This document shows positions 1 through 5,811 of a stretch of 5,811 nt of DNA, piece after piece; position 1 is the first letter of the stretch; the number at the start of each line of letters is the position of its first letter. This DNA comes from Peptoniphilus sp. (GTDB taxonomy: Bacteria > Bacillota > Clostridia > Tissierellales > Peptoniphilaceae). The notes under the pieces were generated by a model, which had not been told where the DNA came from, did no database searches, and was given only the letters and a program-made list of their open reading frames with translations. The stretch covers positions 1-5,811 of the forward strand of contig JASBZH010000066.1 of the NCBI GenBank assembly GCA_029983555.1. Reading direction: 5' to 3'. The translations under genes were made by a program, and so were the position numbers.

Positions 1-1
1 T

Positions 2-52
2 GGAGACACAGTAATTGAAGGTAGGGCACTCGTGCTCGCACCGCTTAAATAA
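2..52 (+). CDS. C-terminal end of an unidentified protein (partial)
   Basis: Reading from base 2 gives an open frame of 16 codons ending GRALVLAPLK and a TAA stop; the other two plus frames hit stops early. A strong hairpin terminator begins six bases after the stop, as expected at a real gene end. The residues GDTVIEGRALVLAPLK alternate hydrophobic and polar, like a terminal beta-strand; such endings occur in beta-sandwich C-terminal domains, for example of some glycoside hydrolases, but this is too short to assign a family. The gene is cut by the window edge, not broken. Identity is unknown. Confidence 0.45.
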   Translation, partial: GDTVIEGRALVLAPLK

Positions 53-58
53 AAAAAG

Positions 59-88
59 AAAGCTCCCAACTATTGTTGGGAGCTTTTT
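59..88 (+). terminator. Strong intrinsic terminator, probably bidirectional
   Basis: A 12-bp perfect stem (59-70 pairing with 75-86, core AGCTCCCAAC/GTTGGGAGCT) closes a TATT loop and runs into a T tract (84-88). It lies just after the stop of the partial gene at the left edge. Read on the minus strand, the same stem is followed by CTTTTTTTATTT, so it can also stop transcripts arriving from the convergent racemase-like gene. Confidence 0.9.
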
Positions 89-123
89 ATGCAAAAATTT
101 AATTAATTTGTGAAGAATTTAAA

Positions 124-143
124 TTACTTATTTTAATAAGTAA
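124..143 (-). terminator. Weak AT-only hairpin downstream of the racemase-like gene
   Basis: TTACTTAT (124-131) pairs with ATAAGTAA (136-143) around a 4-base loop. It starts 18 bases beyond the stop of the minus-strand gene and on that strand is followed by TTTAAATT. With almost no G-C pairs and a broken U tract it is a weak terminator by itself; the stronger hairpin at 59-88 is a likely backstop. It may be a chance palindrome in AT-rich DNA. Confidence 0.35.
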
Positions 144-160
144 ATCTCAATTTAGCCTTT

Positions 161-1312
161 TTATTTAAACACATCCATGTCTTTAAGCTTTTTTATTTCT
201 TCTTCTGTATATCCAAGATCTTTTAGTATATCTTCTGTATCTTCGCCAATCTTTTTGCCGACAAATTTATATTCAGGTTTTGTCTTTGAGAATTTAATTG
301 GATTTGCAAATTGCTTAATTTTTTCTCCATCTGCATCCATATCAATTATTAATTCTCTTTCTTTTATATTTTCATCTTCTATAACTTCATCTAAATTTAA
401 AACTGGCTCAACGCATGCGTCCCTATCCTTAAAAATTTCCACCCATTCAGAAAAGTCTTTTGATAGGAATTTTGATTTAATTTCTTCTTTTACACTTAAA
501 TCTGTGGCTGACTTTCCATTTATATTTAAAATATCACAAAGTTCATTCCAAAACTTTGGCTCAAGAGATCCAACAGCTATATATCTTTTGTCTTTAGTCT
601 CATAAAAGTCGTAATTGCTGCCGCCATTTAAAAAGTTACACTCACGAGTAGGAAGTTCTCCTCCAGCAAGATATCCTGCGCCAATTAGTGAATTTAAAGG
701 AAGAAGTCCATCCATCATTGATATGTCAATGTACTGACCTTCTCCAGTTTCATTTCTGTAATTAACTGCCGCCAAAATTCCTATAACTGAGTTCATACTT
801 CCAACGGCAATATCTCCTATTTGTGTTCCATAAAGAGAAGGTCCCTCATCTTTTCTTCCGCTAAAGCTCATGAGTCCAGATTTCGCCAAGAAATTTATAT
901 CGTGGCCTGCTTTTTTACTCATAGGGCCATTTTGTCCATAACCTGTTATGGAGCAGTAGATGAGTCTTGGATTTATTTTTTTGAGTTCTTCATATCCAAG
1001 ACCAAGCTTATCCATCACATTTGGCCTAAACTGTTCTATTACAATGTCGTAGTCTTTAATTAATTTTTTTACTATTTCAACTGCCTCTTTGGTCTTAAGA
1101 TTAAGTGCCAAAGTTTTTTTGTTGCGATTAAGCCACATTAGGTTTGCAGATTTGCCATTTACTTTAGGCTCAGATTCTAAAACCAAATCGTGTTTTGAAG
1201 GTGATGAAATTTTTATCACATCTGCTCCCATATCTGCGAGTTGCATAGTTGCAAAAGGTCCTGGCAGAAGTGTAGTAAAATCTAAAATTTTTAAATTTGA
1301 TAGTGCGTTCAT
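161..1312 (-). CDS. CaiB/BaiF family III CoA-transferase fold protein, alpha-methylacyl-CoA racemase type
   Basis: This 383-residue protein has the family III CoA-transferase fold. The N-terminal motif LDFTTLLPGPFATMQLADMG (residues 10-29) is the family hallmark, followed by DVIKI, VIEQFRPNVMDKLGLGY (91-107), ITGYGQNGP (122-130) and GQYIDISMMDG (192-202). Within the family it looks like 2-methylacyl-CoA racemase (AMACR/MCR), which interconverts R and S 2-methylacyl-CoA thioesters: AGHDINFLA supplies His137-Asp138, IGDIAVGS supplies Asp167, and GSLEPKFW supplies Glu251. From memory the M. tuberculosis enzyme uses His126, Asp127, Asp156 and Glu241, so the spacings (30 and 84-85) agree. CoA transferases such as CaiB and FRC use only the Asp and are less similar around EPKFW. 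The length is typical and there is no signal peptide or membrane segment, so it should be cytosolic. The start is supported by AGGAG five bases upstream. It is monocistronic within the window and divergent from the importer operon. Racemase over transferase is probable; the natural substrate is unknown. Confidence 0.88.
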   Translation of the reverse strand: MNALSNLKILDFTTLLPGPFATMQLADMGADVIKISSPSKHDLVLESEPKVNGKSANLMWLNRNKKTLALNLKTKEAVEIVKKLIKDYDIVIEQFRPNVMDKLGLGYEELKKINPRLIYCSITGYGQNGPMSKKAGHDINFLAKSGLMSFSGRKDEGPSLYGTQIGDIAVGSMNSVIGILAAVNYRNETGEGQYIDISMMDGLLPLNSLIGAGYLAGGELPTRECNFLNGGSNYDFYETKDKRYIAVGSLEPKFWNELCDILNINGKSATDLSVKEEIKSKFLSKDFSEWVEIFKDRDACVEPVLNLDEVIEDENIKERELIIDMDADGEKIKQFANPIKFSKTKPEYKFVGKKIGEDTEDILKDLGYTEEEIKKLKDMDVFK

Positions 1313-1317
1313 AAAAA

Positions 1318-1322
1318 CTCCT
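1318..1322 (-). promoter_or_regulatory. Ribosome binding site of the racemase-like gene
   Basis: On the minus strand AGGAG lies five bases before the ATG at 1312-1310, preceded by a run of A. This fixes the start codon; no better in-frame start is near. Confidence 0.8.
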
Positions 1323-1343
1323 TTTTTTTATTAGTACAGTTTC

Positions 1344-1372
1344 ATTTTATCACTATAAATTATTCTTATCAA
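1344..1372 (-). promoter_or_regulatory. Sigma-A type promoter of the racemase-like gene
   Basis: On the minus strand TTGATA (1372-1367, 5 of 6 to TTGACA) is separated by exactly 17 bases from TAAAAT (1349-1344, 5 of 6 to TATAAT). A TG one base upstream of the -10 gives an extended -10 (TGATAAAAT). Transcription would start near 1337, leaving a leader of about 25 bases that contains the AGGAG site. The arrangement suggests a simple, fairly strong housekeeping promoter with no obvious operator. Confidence 0.7.
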
Positions 1373-1414
1373 ACAAGCAGCTTCTTAATTAAATAATTAA
1401 CATTTTACCAATAA

Positions 1415-1443
1415 ATTACATTCTATAAATCTAAAATTATAAA
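1415..1443 (+). promoter_or_regulatory. Candidate promoter of the ugp-like operon
   Basis: ATTACA (1415-1420, 4 of 6 to TTGACA) is 17 bases upstream of TATAAA (1438-1443, 5 of 6 to TATAAT). Transcription would start near 1450, with a leader of about 40 bases ending in the AGGAGG site. The poor -35 would suit an activator-dependent promoter. DNA this AT-rich yields many -10-like hexamers, so the exact choice is uncertain; a promoter somewhere in 1380-1470 is very likely because the operon begins here. Confidence 0.42.
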
Positions 1444-1480
1444 CTTCATGTTATTTTCTATTATGTTAAGAAATATTATT

Positions 1481-1486
1481 AGGAGG
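1481..1486 (+). promoter_or_regulatory. Ribosome binding site of the ugpB-like gene
   Basis: AGGAGG, a full Shine-Dalgarno core, lies four bases before the ATG at 1491. It is the strongest such site in the window and sits at the head of the operon, consistent with high expression of the binding protein relative to the permeases. Confidence 0.9.
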
Positions 1487-1490
1487 AATT

Positions 1491-2825
1491 ATGAAAAAGA
1501 AAGTTATTTTAATTATTGCACTTGTGTTTTCAATTTTATTCACAGCGTGCTCTAAGTCAGAATCAAAAGACAATAAGGAAGTAGCAGAGGCAGAAAAAGC
1601 CGGCAAAACTACTGTAACTTTTTGGCATTCCATGGGCGGTGTAAATGGAAAAGCTCTTGACGAACTTGTAAAGAGATATAACGAAAGTCAAGACAAGTAT
1701 TTTGTTAAAGCAGAGTTTCAAGGAGAATACGATGATGCACTTACTAAACTGAGAGCTTCATCTGCAGGGGATGAAGTCGGAGCAGATATGGTTCAAGTTT
1801 TTGAGCTTGGCGCGAGATTTATGATAGACTCCGGTCTTATAGTTCCAGTGCAAGAATATATCGACAAGGACAACTTCGACGTTTCAAAAATCGAACCAAA
1901 TCTTGCTGCATATTATACAATTGATGGAAAATTAAATTCTATGCCTTTTAATTCATCAACTCCACTACTTTATTACAACAAGGACGTTTTTGAAAAAGCA
2001 GGAATAAAAGAAGCGCCTAAATCTTTAGAAGAAATGCTAGACATTTCAGATGACTTAAAGACAAAGGGCGAAGTTGAAATGCCTATATCCATGTCAATTT
2101 ATGGATGGTGGGTTGACCAACTTATGACTAAGCAAGAACTTCCAATGTTTAACAATGAAAATGGACGTGAAAAAAATCCAACAAAAGTTGTTTGCGATGA
2201 AAACGGCGGAATGGAAAATATTTTGACAATGTGGAAAAAACTTGCAGATGAGGGAGTTGCTCCAAATGTAGGTAAGCAAGGAGGAATTCCAGAATTTGTT
2301 TCTGGCACTTCTGCAATGACTTTTGCATCTACTGCAAGTTTAAAAGAAATTTTAAATGAAGTTGGCGACTCTTTTGAAGTTGGAACAGCATATTTTCCTG
2401 GTGTAAATAAAACTGATAAGGGAATGGTATCTATCGGTGGAGCTTCAATCTATATGATTGACACTGGAGATGACAAGAGAAAAGACGCTTCTTGGGACTT
2501 TATCAAATTTTTAGTTTCTCCAGAATCTCAAGCATTCTGGAACGCAGAAACTGGATACTTCCCAATAAATGTCGATGCGCATGAAGAAGATGTATTTAAA
2601 GAAAATATTAAAAAATTCCCACAATTTCAAACTGCAATAGATCAGTTGCACGACTCTTCACCAGAGTCTCAAGGGGGACTTGCCACAGTATATCAAGAAA
2701 CTAGACAAATTGAAGAAAAATATGTTGAAGAAGTCTTAAATGACAATAAGACTCCAAAAGAAGCAACTGAGGCAATCGCAAAAGAGGTAAATAGCGCCCT
2801 TGATAATTACAACGCAGCTAATTAA
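1491..2825 (+). CDS. ugpB: Glycerol-3-phosphate/glycerophosphodiester ABC transporter binding lipoprotein, UgpB-like
   Basis: This 444-residue family 1 extracellular solute-binding protein begins with a lipoprotein signal: MKKK, a hydrophobic stretch (5-17) and FTAC with Cys20 as the probable lipidation site, then a charged linker. The mature part closely follows E. coli UgpB: FWHSMGG (44-50), FQGEYDDAL (76-84), VQVFELGA (101-108), PFNSSTPLLYYNKD (152-165), SGTSAMTFAST (271-281), SIGGAS (314-319), TGYFPI (354-359), ETRQIEEKYVEEV (403-415) and KTPKEA (420-425). Positions matching UgpB ligand contacts appear kept (Tyr80, Glu105, Ser155/156, Gly316/317, Tyr356, Arg405). Of the two pocket tryptophans in E. 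coli, one aligns with Trp206 but the other seems to be Ile203, which may favour glycerophosphodiesters over glycerol-3-phosphate. It should sit on the outer face of the membrane and pass ligand to the two permeases encoded downstream. The start is set by AGGAGG four bases upstream. The family is certain; the exact substrate is inferred. Confidence 0.9.
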   Translation: MKKKVILIIALVFSILFTACSKSESKDNKEVAEAEKAGKTTVTFWHSMGGVNGKALDELVKRYNESQDKYFVKAEFQGEYDDALTKLRASSAGDEVGADMVQVFELGARFMIDSGLIVPVQEYIDKDNFDVSKIEPNLAAYYTIDGKLNSMPFNSSTPLLYYNKDVFEKAGIKEAPKSLEEMLDISDDLKTKGEVEMPISMSIYGWWVDQLMTKQELPMFNNENGREKNPTKVVCDENGGMENILTMWKKLADEGVAPNVGKQGGIPEFVSGTSAMTFASTASLKEILNEVGDSFEVGTAYFPGVNKTDKGMVSIGGASIYMIDTGDDKRKDASWDFIKFLVSPESQAFWNAETGYFPINVDAHEEDVFKENIKKFPQFQTAIDQLHDSSPESQGGLATVYQETRQIEEKYVEEVLNDNKTPKEATEAIAKEVNSALDNYNAAN

Positions 2826-2836
2826 GAAGTGATTTT

Positions 2837-3697
2837 ATGAATAGGGAAAATAATAAAAAAGCATATCTTTATTTGTTTCCCGCAATGGCAATTTTCTTAA
2901 TTTTCACATTTTATCCATTTGTAGAGACTTTAATTAGGAGTCTCTACTCTACGGATAATATGGGAGCAAATAAAAATTTTGTGGGATTTAAAAATTATTC
3001 GACACTTTTTCATTCACCAGCTTTTTACAATTCAATAGTCGTAACGCTTATGTATGTTGTAATTGTCGTTATTATAGGGGTTATTCTGGGATTTTTAACT
3101 GCAATGCTTTGCCAAAAAAATTTTCCTGGAATCAAATTATTTTCGGCAGCTTATGCTCTTCCTATGGTAATAGCTTCAAGTGGTATGGCTCTTGTATTTA
3201 AGGTAATGCTAAATCCGTCAATTGGAATTGTAAATATAATTTTAAATAGCAAGGCCAACTGGCTTGTTGATCCAAAACTTGCGCTTTTGAGTGTTGGAAT
3301 TTTGACAGGTTGGCTAAACAGTGGAATGAACTTTTTATATTTTAGTGCAGGCCTTGCCGGAATTGACGATTCTCTTTATGAATCTGCGAAGATTGACGGG
3401 GCAGGTGGATTTAATGAATTTATATACATCACTCTTCCGTCCCTTGGACCAATTATATTTTTTGTAGTAGTTACAAATATAATTAATGCTTTTCAGTCCT
3501 TTGCTCAAATTAAACTTTTGACTGCAGGCGGTCCTGGAGATGCTACAAATGTAATTGTACACGATATTTATAAAAATGCCTTTATGAATTACAGATACGA
3601 TATGGCCTCAGCTGAGTCAATAATTTTGTTTATAATTATTATGATTTTGACTCTAATTATATTTAAGAGAAATGGTGCTGCAAATGATAGAAGCTAA
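2837..3697 (+). CDS. ugpA: ABC importer permease, UgpA-like (MalF/CUT1 type)
   Basis: This 286-residue integral membrane protein is one of the two channel subunits of the importer. About six hydrophobic segments are visible (roughly 11-32, 66-90, 102-122, 149-170, 203-223, 258-276). The EAA loop that docks on the ATPase is at 181-204 (YESAKIDGAGGFNEF, then ITLPSLGP). KLLTAGGPGDAT (226-237) and the N-terminal YLFPA...FTFYPF pattern are typical of this CUT1 permease group. The length matches UgpA, and the short N-terminus lacks the extra segments of MalF. The gene begins 11 bases after the binding-protein stop with a weak site (GAAGTGAT, three bases before the ATG), consistent with translation largely coupled to the gene before it. 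Substrate is inferred from neighbours, since permease sequences alone rarely separate sugar from glycerophosphate systems. Confidence 0.88.
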   Translation: MNRENNKKAYLYLFPAMAIFLIFTFYPFVETLIRSLYSTDNMGANKNFVGFKNYSTLFHSPAFYNSIVVTLMYVVIVVIIGVILGFLTAMLCQKNFPGIKLFSAAYALPMVIASSGMALVFKVMLNPSIGIVNIILNSKANWLVDPKLALLSVGILTGWLNSGMNFLYFSAGLAGIDDSLYESAKIDGAGGFNEFIYITLPSLGPIIFFVVVTNIINAFQSFAQIKLLTAGGPGDATNVIVHDIYKNAFMNYRYDMASAESIILFIIIMILTLIIFKRNGAANDRS

Positions 3698-4562
3698 AAC
3701 AAAAAGAAAAACAATGGTAATTGAAAAAACTAAAAATAGAAATGCGGGAAATTTTGGACAGTATATTAGACTTATTTTAAATATAATCGTTGCGATTGTG
3801 GTCTTATTTCCACTAATATATGCAGTGGCGATGAGCCTTAAGCCAGCGAGCGAAATTTACCAAAATAGTTCTACAATTTTTACGGCAAATCCTACTTTTG
3901 ATAATTATTTGGAAGTTATGGAAACTGCGCCTATTGGTCGCTACGTTTTAAACTCGTTTATAGTTTCAATAGTCATAATGATATCTCAAATAGGCACCGC
4001 AATAGTTGCAGCTTTTGCCTTCCATTTTTTAAAATTTAGAGGAAAGGCAATTTTATTTTCTATAATAATGTCAACTATGATGATACCTGGAGAAGCTACA
4101 ATAATTTCAAACTTCTTAATGGTAAGTGGTTGGGGACTTTCAAACACATATATAGGTTTAGTACTTCCATATCTTACTACGGCAATGGGAATATTTTTAT
4201 TTAAGCAGGCCTTTTCCACTTTTCCAATGGAAATTTATGAATCTGCTCACATTGACGGCTGCAGCGATTTAAAGTTTATAGTAAAAATTTTAATTCCAAT
4301 TTCTAGACCAGTAATTGGAGCTTTGAGTGTGGCTGCATTTTTAAGTTCATGGAATATGTATATGTGGCCTCTTTTAATAACAGGTTCAGACGAATATAGG
4401 ACAGTTCAAATAGGGATAAGTATGTTAAATTCCGTTGACTCACAGTCCATGGTACTGATGATTGCAGGTGTAGTAATCTGTATGATTCCATCGCTTGTGA
4501 TATTCTTTTTTGCAAGAAAGAACATGATTAAGGGACTGACAACGGGAGCAGTAAAGGGTTGA
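3684..4562 (+). CDS. ugpE: ABC importer permease, UgpE-like (MalG/CUT1 type)
   Basis: This second channel subunit (292 residues from the chosen start) has about six hydrophobic segments, the EAA loop at residues 185-208 (YESAHIDGCSDLKF, then ILIPISRP) and the characteristic MalG-type C-terminus KNMIKGLTTGAVKG. AVAMSLKPASEIYQ after the first segment and SSWNMYMWPLL (221-231) also fit the family. It overlaps the preceding permease gene. Three in-frame ATGs compete: 3672 (296 residues, 26-base overlap, AAGAGA only one base away and so too close), 3684 (14-base overlap, GGTG six bases upstream) and 3714 (no visible binding site). I chose 3684 on spacing, but 3672 is possible. The lysine-rich N-terminal extension before the first membrane segment is cytoplasmic by the positive-inside rule. 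It should pair with the UgpA-like subunit in the membrane. Confidence 0.87.
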   Translation: MIEAKTKRKTMVIEKTKNRNAGNFGQYIRLILNIIVAIVVLFPLIYAVAMSLKPASEIYQNSSTIFTANPTFDNYLEVMETAPIGRYVLNSFIVSIVIMISQIGTAIVAAFAFHFLKFRGKAILFSIIMSTMMIPGEATIISNFLMVSGWGLSNTYIGLVLPYLTTAMGIFLFKQAFSTFPMEIYESAHIDGCSDLKFIVKILIPISRPVIGALSVAAFLSSWNMYMWPLLITGSDEYRTVQIGISMLNSVDSQSMVLMIAGVVICMIPSLVIFFFARKNMIKGLTTGAVKG

Positions 4563-4566
4563 TAAA

Positions 4567-5670
4567 GTGGCAAATGTAAAACTTGAAAATATAGTAAAAG
4601 ATTATGAGGACGGCTATAGAGCTGTCAAAAATATTAATTTAGATATCAAGGACAAGGAATTTATAGTTTTAGTTGGTCCAAGTGGCTGTGGCAAATCCAC
4701 AACGCTTAGAATGATTGCAGGTCTTGAAAGTCCAAGTTCAGGAGAGATAAAAATAGAAGATGATGTTGTAAACGACATGAGTCCAAAAGATAGGGACATT
4801 GCAATGGTGTTTCAGTCATACGCTCTTTATCCGCACATGACAGTTAGAGAAAATATTTCTTTTCCGCTAAAGATGAGAAAAGTTTCAAAGGATAAAATAA
4901 GATCTAAAGTTTCAAATATCGCAGGAGTACTTCAATTAGAAGAACTCTTGGATAAAAAACCAGCACAGCTTTCAGGTGGACAGAGGCAAAGAGTTGCCCT
5001 TGGCCGTGCGATGGTGAGAAAACCAAAAGTTTTTTTGCTCGACGAGCCACTTTCAAATTTAGACGCAAAACTCCGTGTCGAAATGAGAAGTGAAATTGTA
5101 AACCTGCACAAAAAGCTAAACACTACATTTATTTATGTAACTCACGATCAAACTGAGGCAATGACAATGGGAAATAGGATTGCCGTTTTAAATAAAGGAG
5201 TATTGGAACAGTTTGACACTCCATTAAATCTGTATTACAAGCCAAACAACAAATTTGTTGCAGAATTTATTGGAACTCCAAAAATGAACATCTTTGAAAC
5301 TGAGTTCAACGAAAATGACGACAAACTATTTATAAAATTGTTTGGTAAAATCTTGCCAATTCCAAGCGAATTAAAGGATAAATTTAGTTCTCTAGAAATG
5401 GGTCAAAGCTACTATGTAGGGATTAGAAGCGAAGACTTTTTTATAGATGAAGATTCTAAAATCGACCTATTGTTTTCAAACGTTGAATACATGGGTAGCG
5501 ATATCTATGCATATGCAGAGTCAGATGAATCTAGCGACAGAATTATCATGAGATTCGATGCAGAAGAAAATATTGATAAAAATATGAGAACTAGAGTTGG
5601 AATTGACTTTAAAAAGTTATTTGTGTTTAGAAAAGATAGCGAAAAGACAATAATATTTCCGACAAGGTAA
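4567..5670 (+). CDS. ugpC: ABC importer ATPase, UgpC/MalK/MsmK-like
   Basis: This 367-residue CUT1 ATPase powers the importer from the cytosolic side. All nucleotide-binding motifs are intact: Walker A GPSGCGKST (37-45), Q-loop Gln83 in VFQSYALYPHMTV, signature LSGGQRQRVALGRA (135-148), Walker B VFLLDE (155-160) with catalytic Glu160, D-loop SNLDAKLR (163-170) and switch His193 in VTHDQTEAM. Residues from about 235 form the C-terminal OB-fold (TOBE/MOBE) regulatory domain of this family, including VGIRSEDF (284-291). The start is GTG, giving MANVKLENIVKDY, which lines up with the usual beginning of MalK/UgpC proteins; AAAGGG lies about nine bases upstream, and no in-frame ATG is near. It begins four bases after the UgpE-like stop. 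ATPases of this group can be shared between several sugar importers, so a wider role is possible; its place in the operon argues for service to this system. Confidence 0.9.
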   Translation: MANVKLENIVKDYEDGYRAVKNINLDIKDKEFIVLVGPSGCGKSTTLRMIAGLESPSSGEIKIEDDVVNDMSPKDRDIAMVFQSYALYPHMTVRENISFPLKMRKVSKDKIRSKVSNIAGVLQLEELLDKKPAQLSGGQRQRVALGRAMVRKPKVFLLDEPLSNLDAKLRVEMRSEIVNLHKKLNTTFIYVTHDQTEAMTMGNRIAVLNKGVLEQFDTPLNLYYKPNNKFVAEFIGTPKMNIFETEFNENDDKLFIKLFGKILPIPSELKDKFSSLEMGQSYYVGIRSEDFFIDEDSKIDLLFSNVEYMGSDIYAYAESDESSDRIIMRFDAEENIDKNMRTRVGIDFKKLFVFRKDSEKTIIFPTR

Positions 5671-5697
5671 TAAATAATATATATCAGTTAGAAATTT

Positions 5698-5732
5698 AAA
5701 GACCCATACTATTTAAATAGTATGGGTCTTTT
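5698..5732 (+). terminator. Shared terminator between convergent genes, built on a perfect 28-bp palindrome
   Basis: Bases 5701-5728 form a perfect palindrome with arms beginning GACCCATACTATTT. Extended by AAA on the left and TTT on the right, it folds into a 14-bp stem (5698-5711 with 5718-5731) and a TTTAAA loop. It starts 27 bases after the ATPase stop and is followed by TTTT (5729-5732). On the minus strand the stem is followed by TTTAAATTTC, a poorer U tract, so it should end the operon transcript well and the opposing gene less completely. Confidence 0.85.
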
Positions 5733-5747
5733 AAACTATAGTTAGAA

Positions 5748-5811
5748 TTATTTATTAAAATTTAAATCTGGATAATTTGTTATCACGCCGTCTACACCAA
5801 TTTTTTTCATG
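5748..5811 (-). CDS. Glycerophosphodiester phosphodiesterase, C-terminal end (partial), UgpQ/GlpQ-like
   Basis: The minus strand encodes an open frame running off the right edge, with its last 20 codons reading MKKIGVDGVITNYPDLNFNK before a TAA stop. The block GVDGVITNYPDL is the usual C-terminal end of glycerophosphodiester phosphodiesterases of the GDPD family, where it forms the last strand and helix of the TIM barrel. These enzymes split glycerophosphodiesters into glycerol-3-phosphate and an alcohol. The Met near the edge is internal, not a start; the rest of the gene, including the metal and catalytic residues, is outside the window. Cytosolic versus secreted location cannot be seen. 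Position next to a ugp-like importer strengthens the call: in E. coli ugpQ follows ugpC, although here the gene is on the opposite strand. Confidence 0.75.
   Translation of the reverse strand, partial: MKKIGVDGVITNYPDLNFNK

Noticed and set aside
177..605. Plus-strand open frame of 142 codons antisense to the racemase-like gene
   Set aside because: Its Ser/Phe/Ile-rich composition is what the reverse of a Lys/Glu-rich gene gives, it has no recognisable domain, and the opposite strand encodes a clear conserved protein.
821..1334. Two further plus-strand open frames of about 80 codons opposite the racemase-like gene
   Set aside because: Both are wholly or mostly antisense to a conserved protein and show no family features, so they are treated as shadows.
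1313..1490. CcpA (cre) operator for carbon catabolite control of the importer
   Set aside because: I found no TGNAANCGNTNNCA-like sequence in the divergent region; it contains almost no CG steps.
1490..1560. Possible riboswitch or leader RNA ahead of the operon
   Set aside because: The region upstream of the start is only about 40 bases from the likely transcription start, nearly all A/T, with no stable hairpin and no recognisable aptamer core.
2094..2308. Minus-strand open frames inside the ugpB-like gene
   Set aside because: Two overlapping frames in the same place, low complexity and no good start context. The forward frame matches UgpB throughout.
1..5811. Mobile element, CRISPR array, tRNA or rRNA
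   Set aside because: No transposase or integrase frame, no regularly spaced repeats, no terminal inverted repeats around a gene, and no cloverleaf or rRNA-like stretch were seen.

Overview
The window is AT-rich DNA with strong AGGAGG-type ribosome binding sites, short intergenic gaps, U-tailed hairpin terminators and a lipoprotein-type (lipobox) binding protein. Together these suggest a low-GC Gram-positive bacterium (Firmicutes/Bacillota). An anaerobic clade such as Tissierellia or Clostridia is my inference only; no rRNA or taxonomic marker is present.

Layout, left to right: (1) the last 16 codons of an unidentified plus-strand gene, closed by a strong hairpin that can terminate transcription in both directions; (2) a minus-strand gene (161-1312) for a family III CoA-transferase fold protein, best read as an alpha-methylacyl-CoA racemase-type enzyme because the His/Asp/Glu active-site set of that subgroup is visible at the expected spacing; (3) a 178-bp very AT-rich divergent promoter region; (4) a tight plus-strand operon of four genes (1491-5670) for a CUT1-type ABC importer in the order binding protein, permease, permease, ATPase, matching ugpB-ugpA-ugpE-ugpC; (5) a perfect 28-bp palindrome acting as a shared terminator; (6) the last 20 codons of a minus-strand gene whose C-terminus looks like a glycerophosphodiester phosphodiesterase (UgpQ/GlpQ type).

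How it fits together: the binding protein closely resembles E. coli UgpB, and the order B-A-E-C followed by a phosphodiesterase repeats the E. coli ugpBAECQ arrangement, except that the Q-like gene is inverted and convergent. The likely job is capture and import of glycerophosphodiesters (such as glycerophosphocholine) and/or sn-glycerol-3-phosphate, with the phosphodiesterase releasing glycerol-3-phosphate plus an alcohol. One ligand-pocket position suggests a preference for glycerophosphodiesters. The racemase-like gene has its own promoter and no evident link to this pathway. I see no wholly new system here. The points worth a second look are the inverted ugpQ, the substrate-specificity clue, a possible 11-bp-periodic PhoP-like site, and the racemase in a probable fermentative organism.
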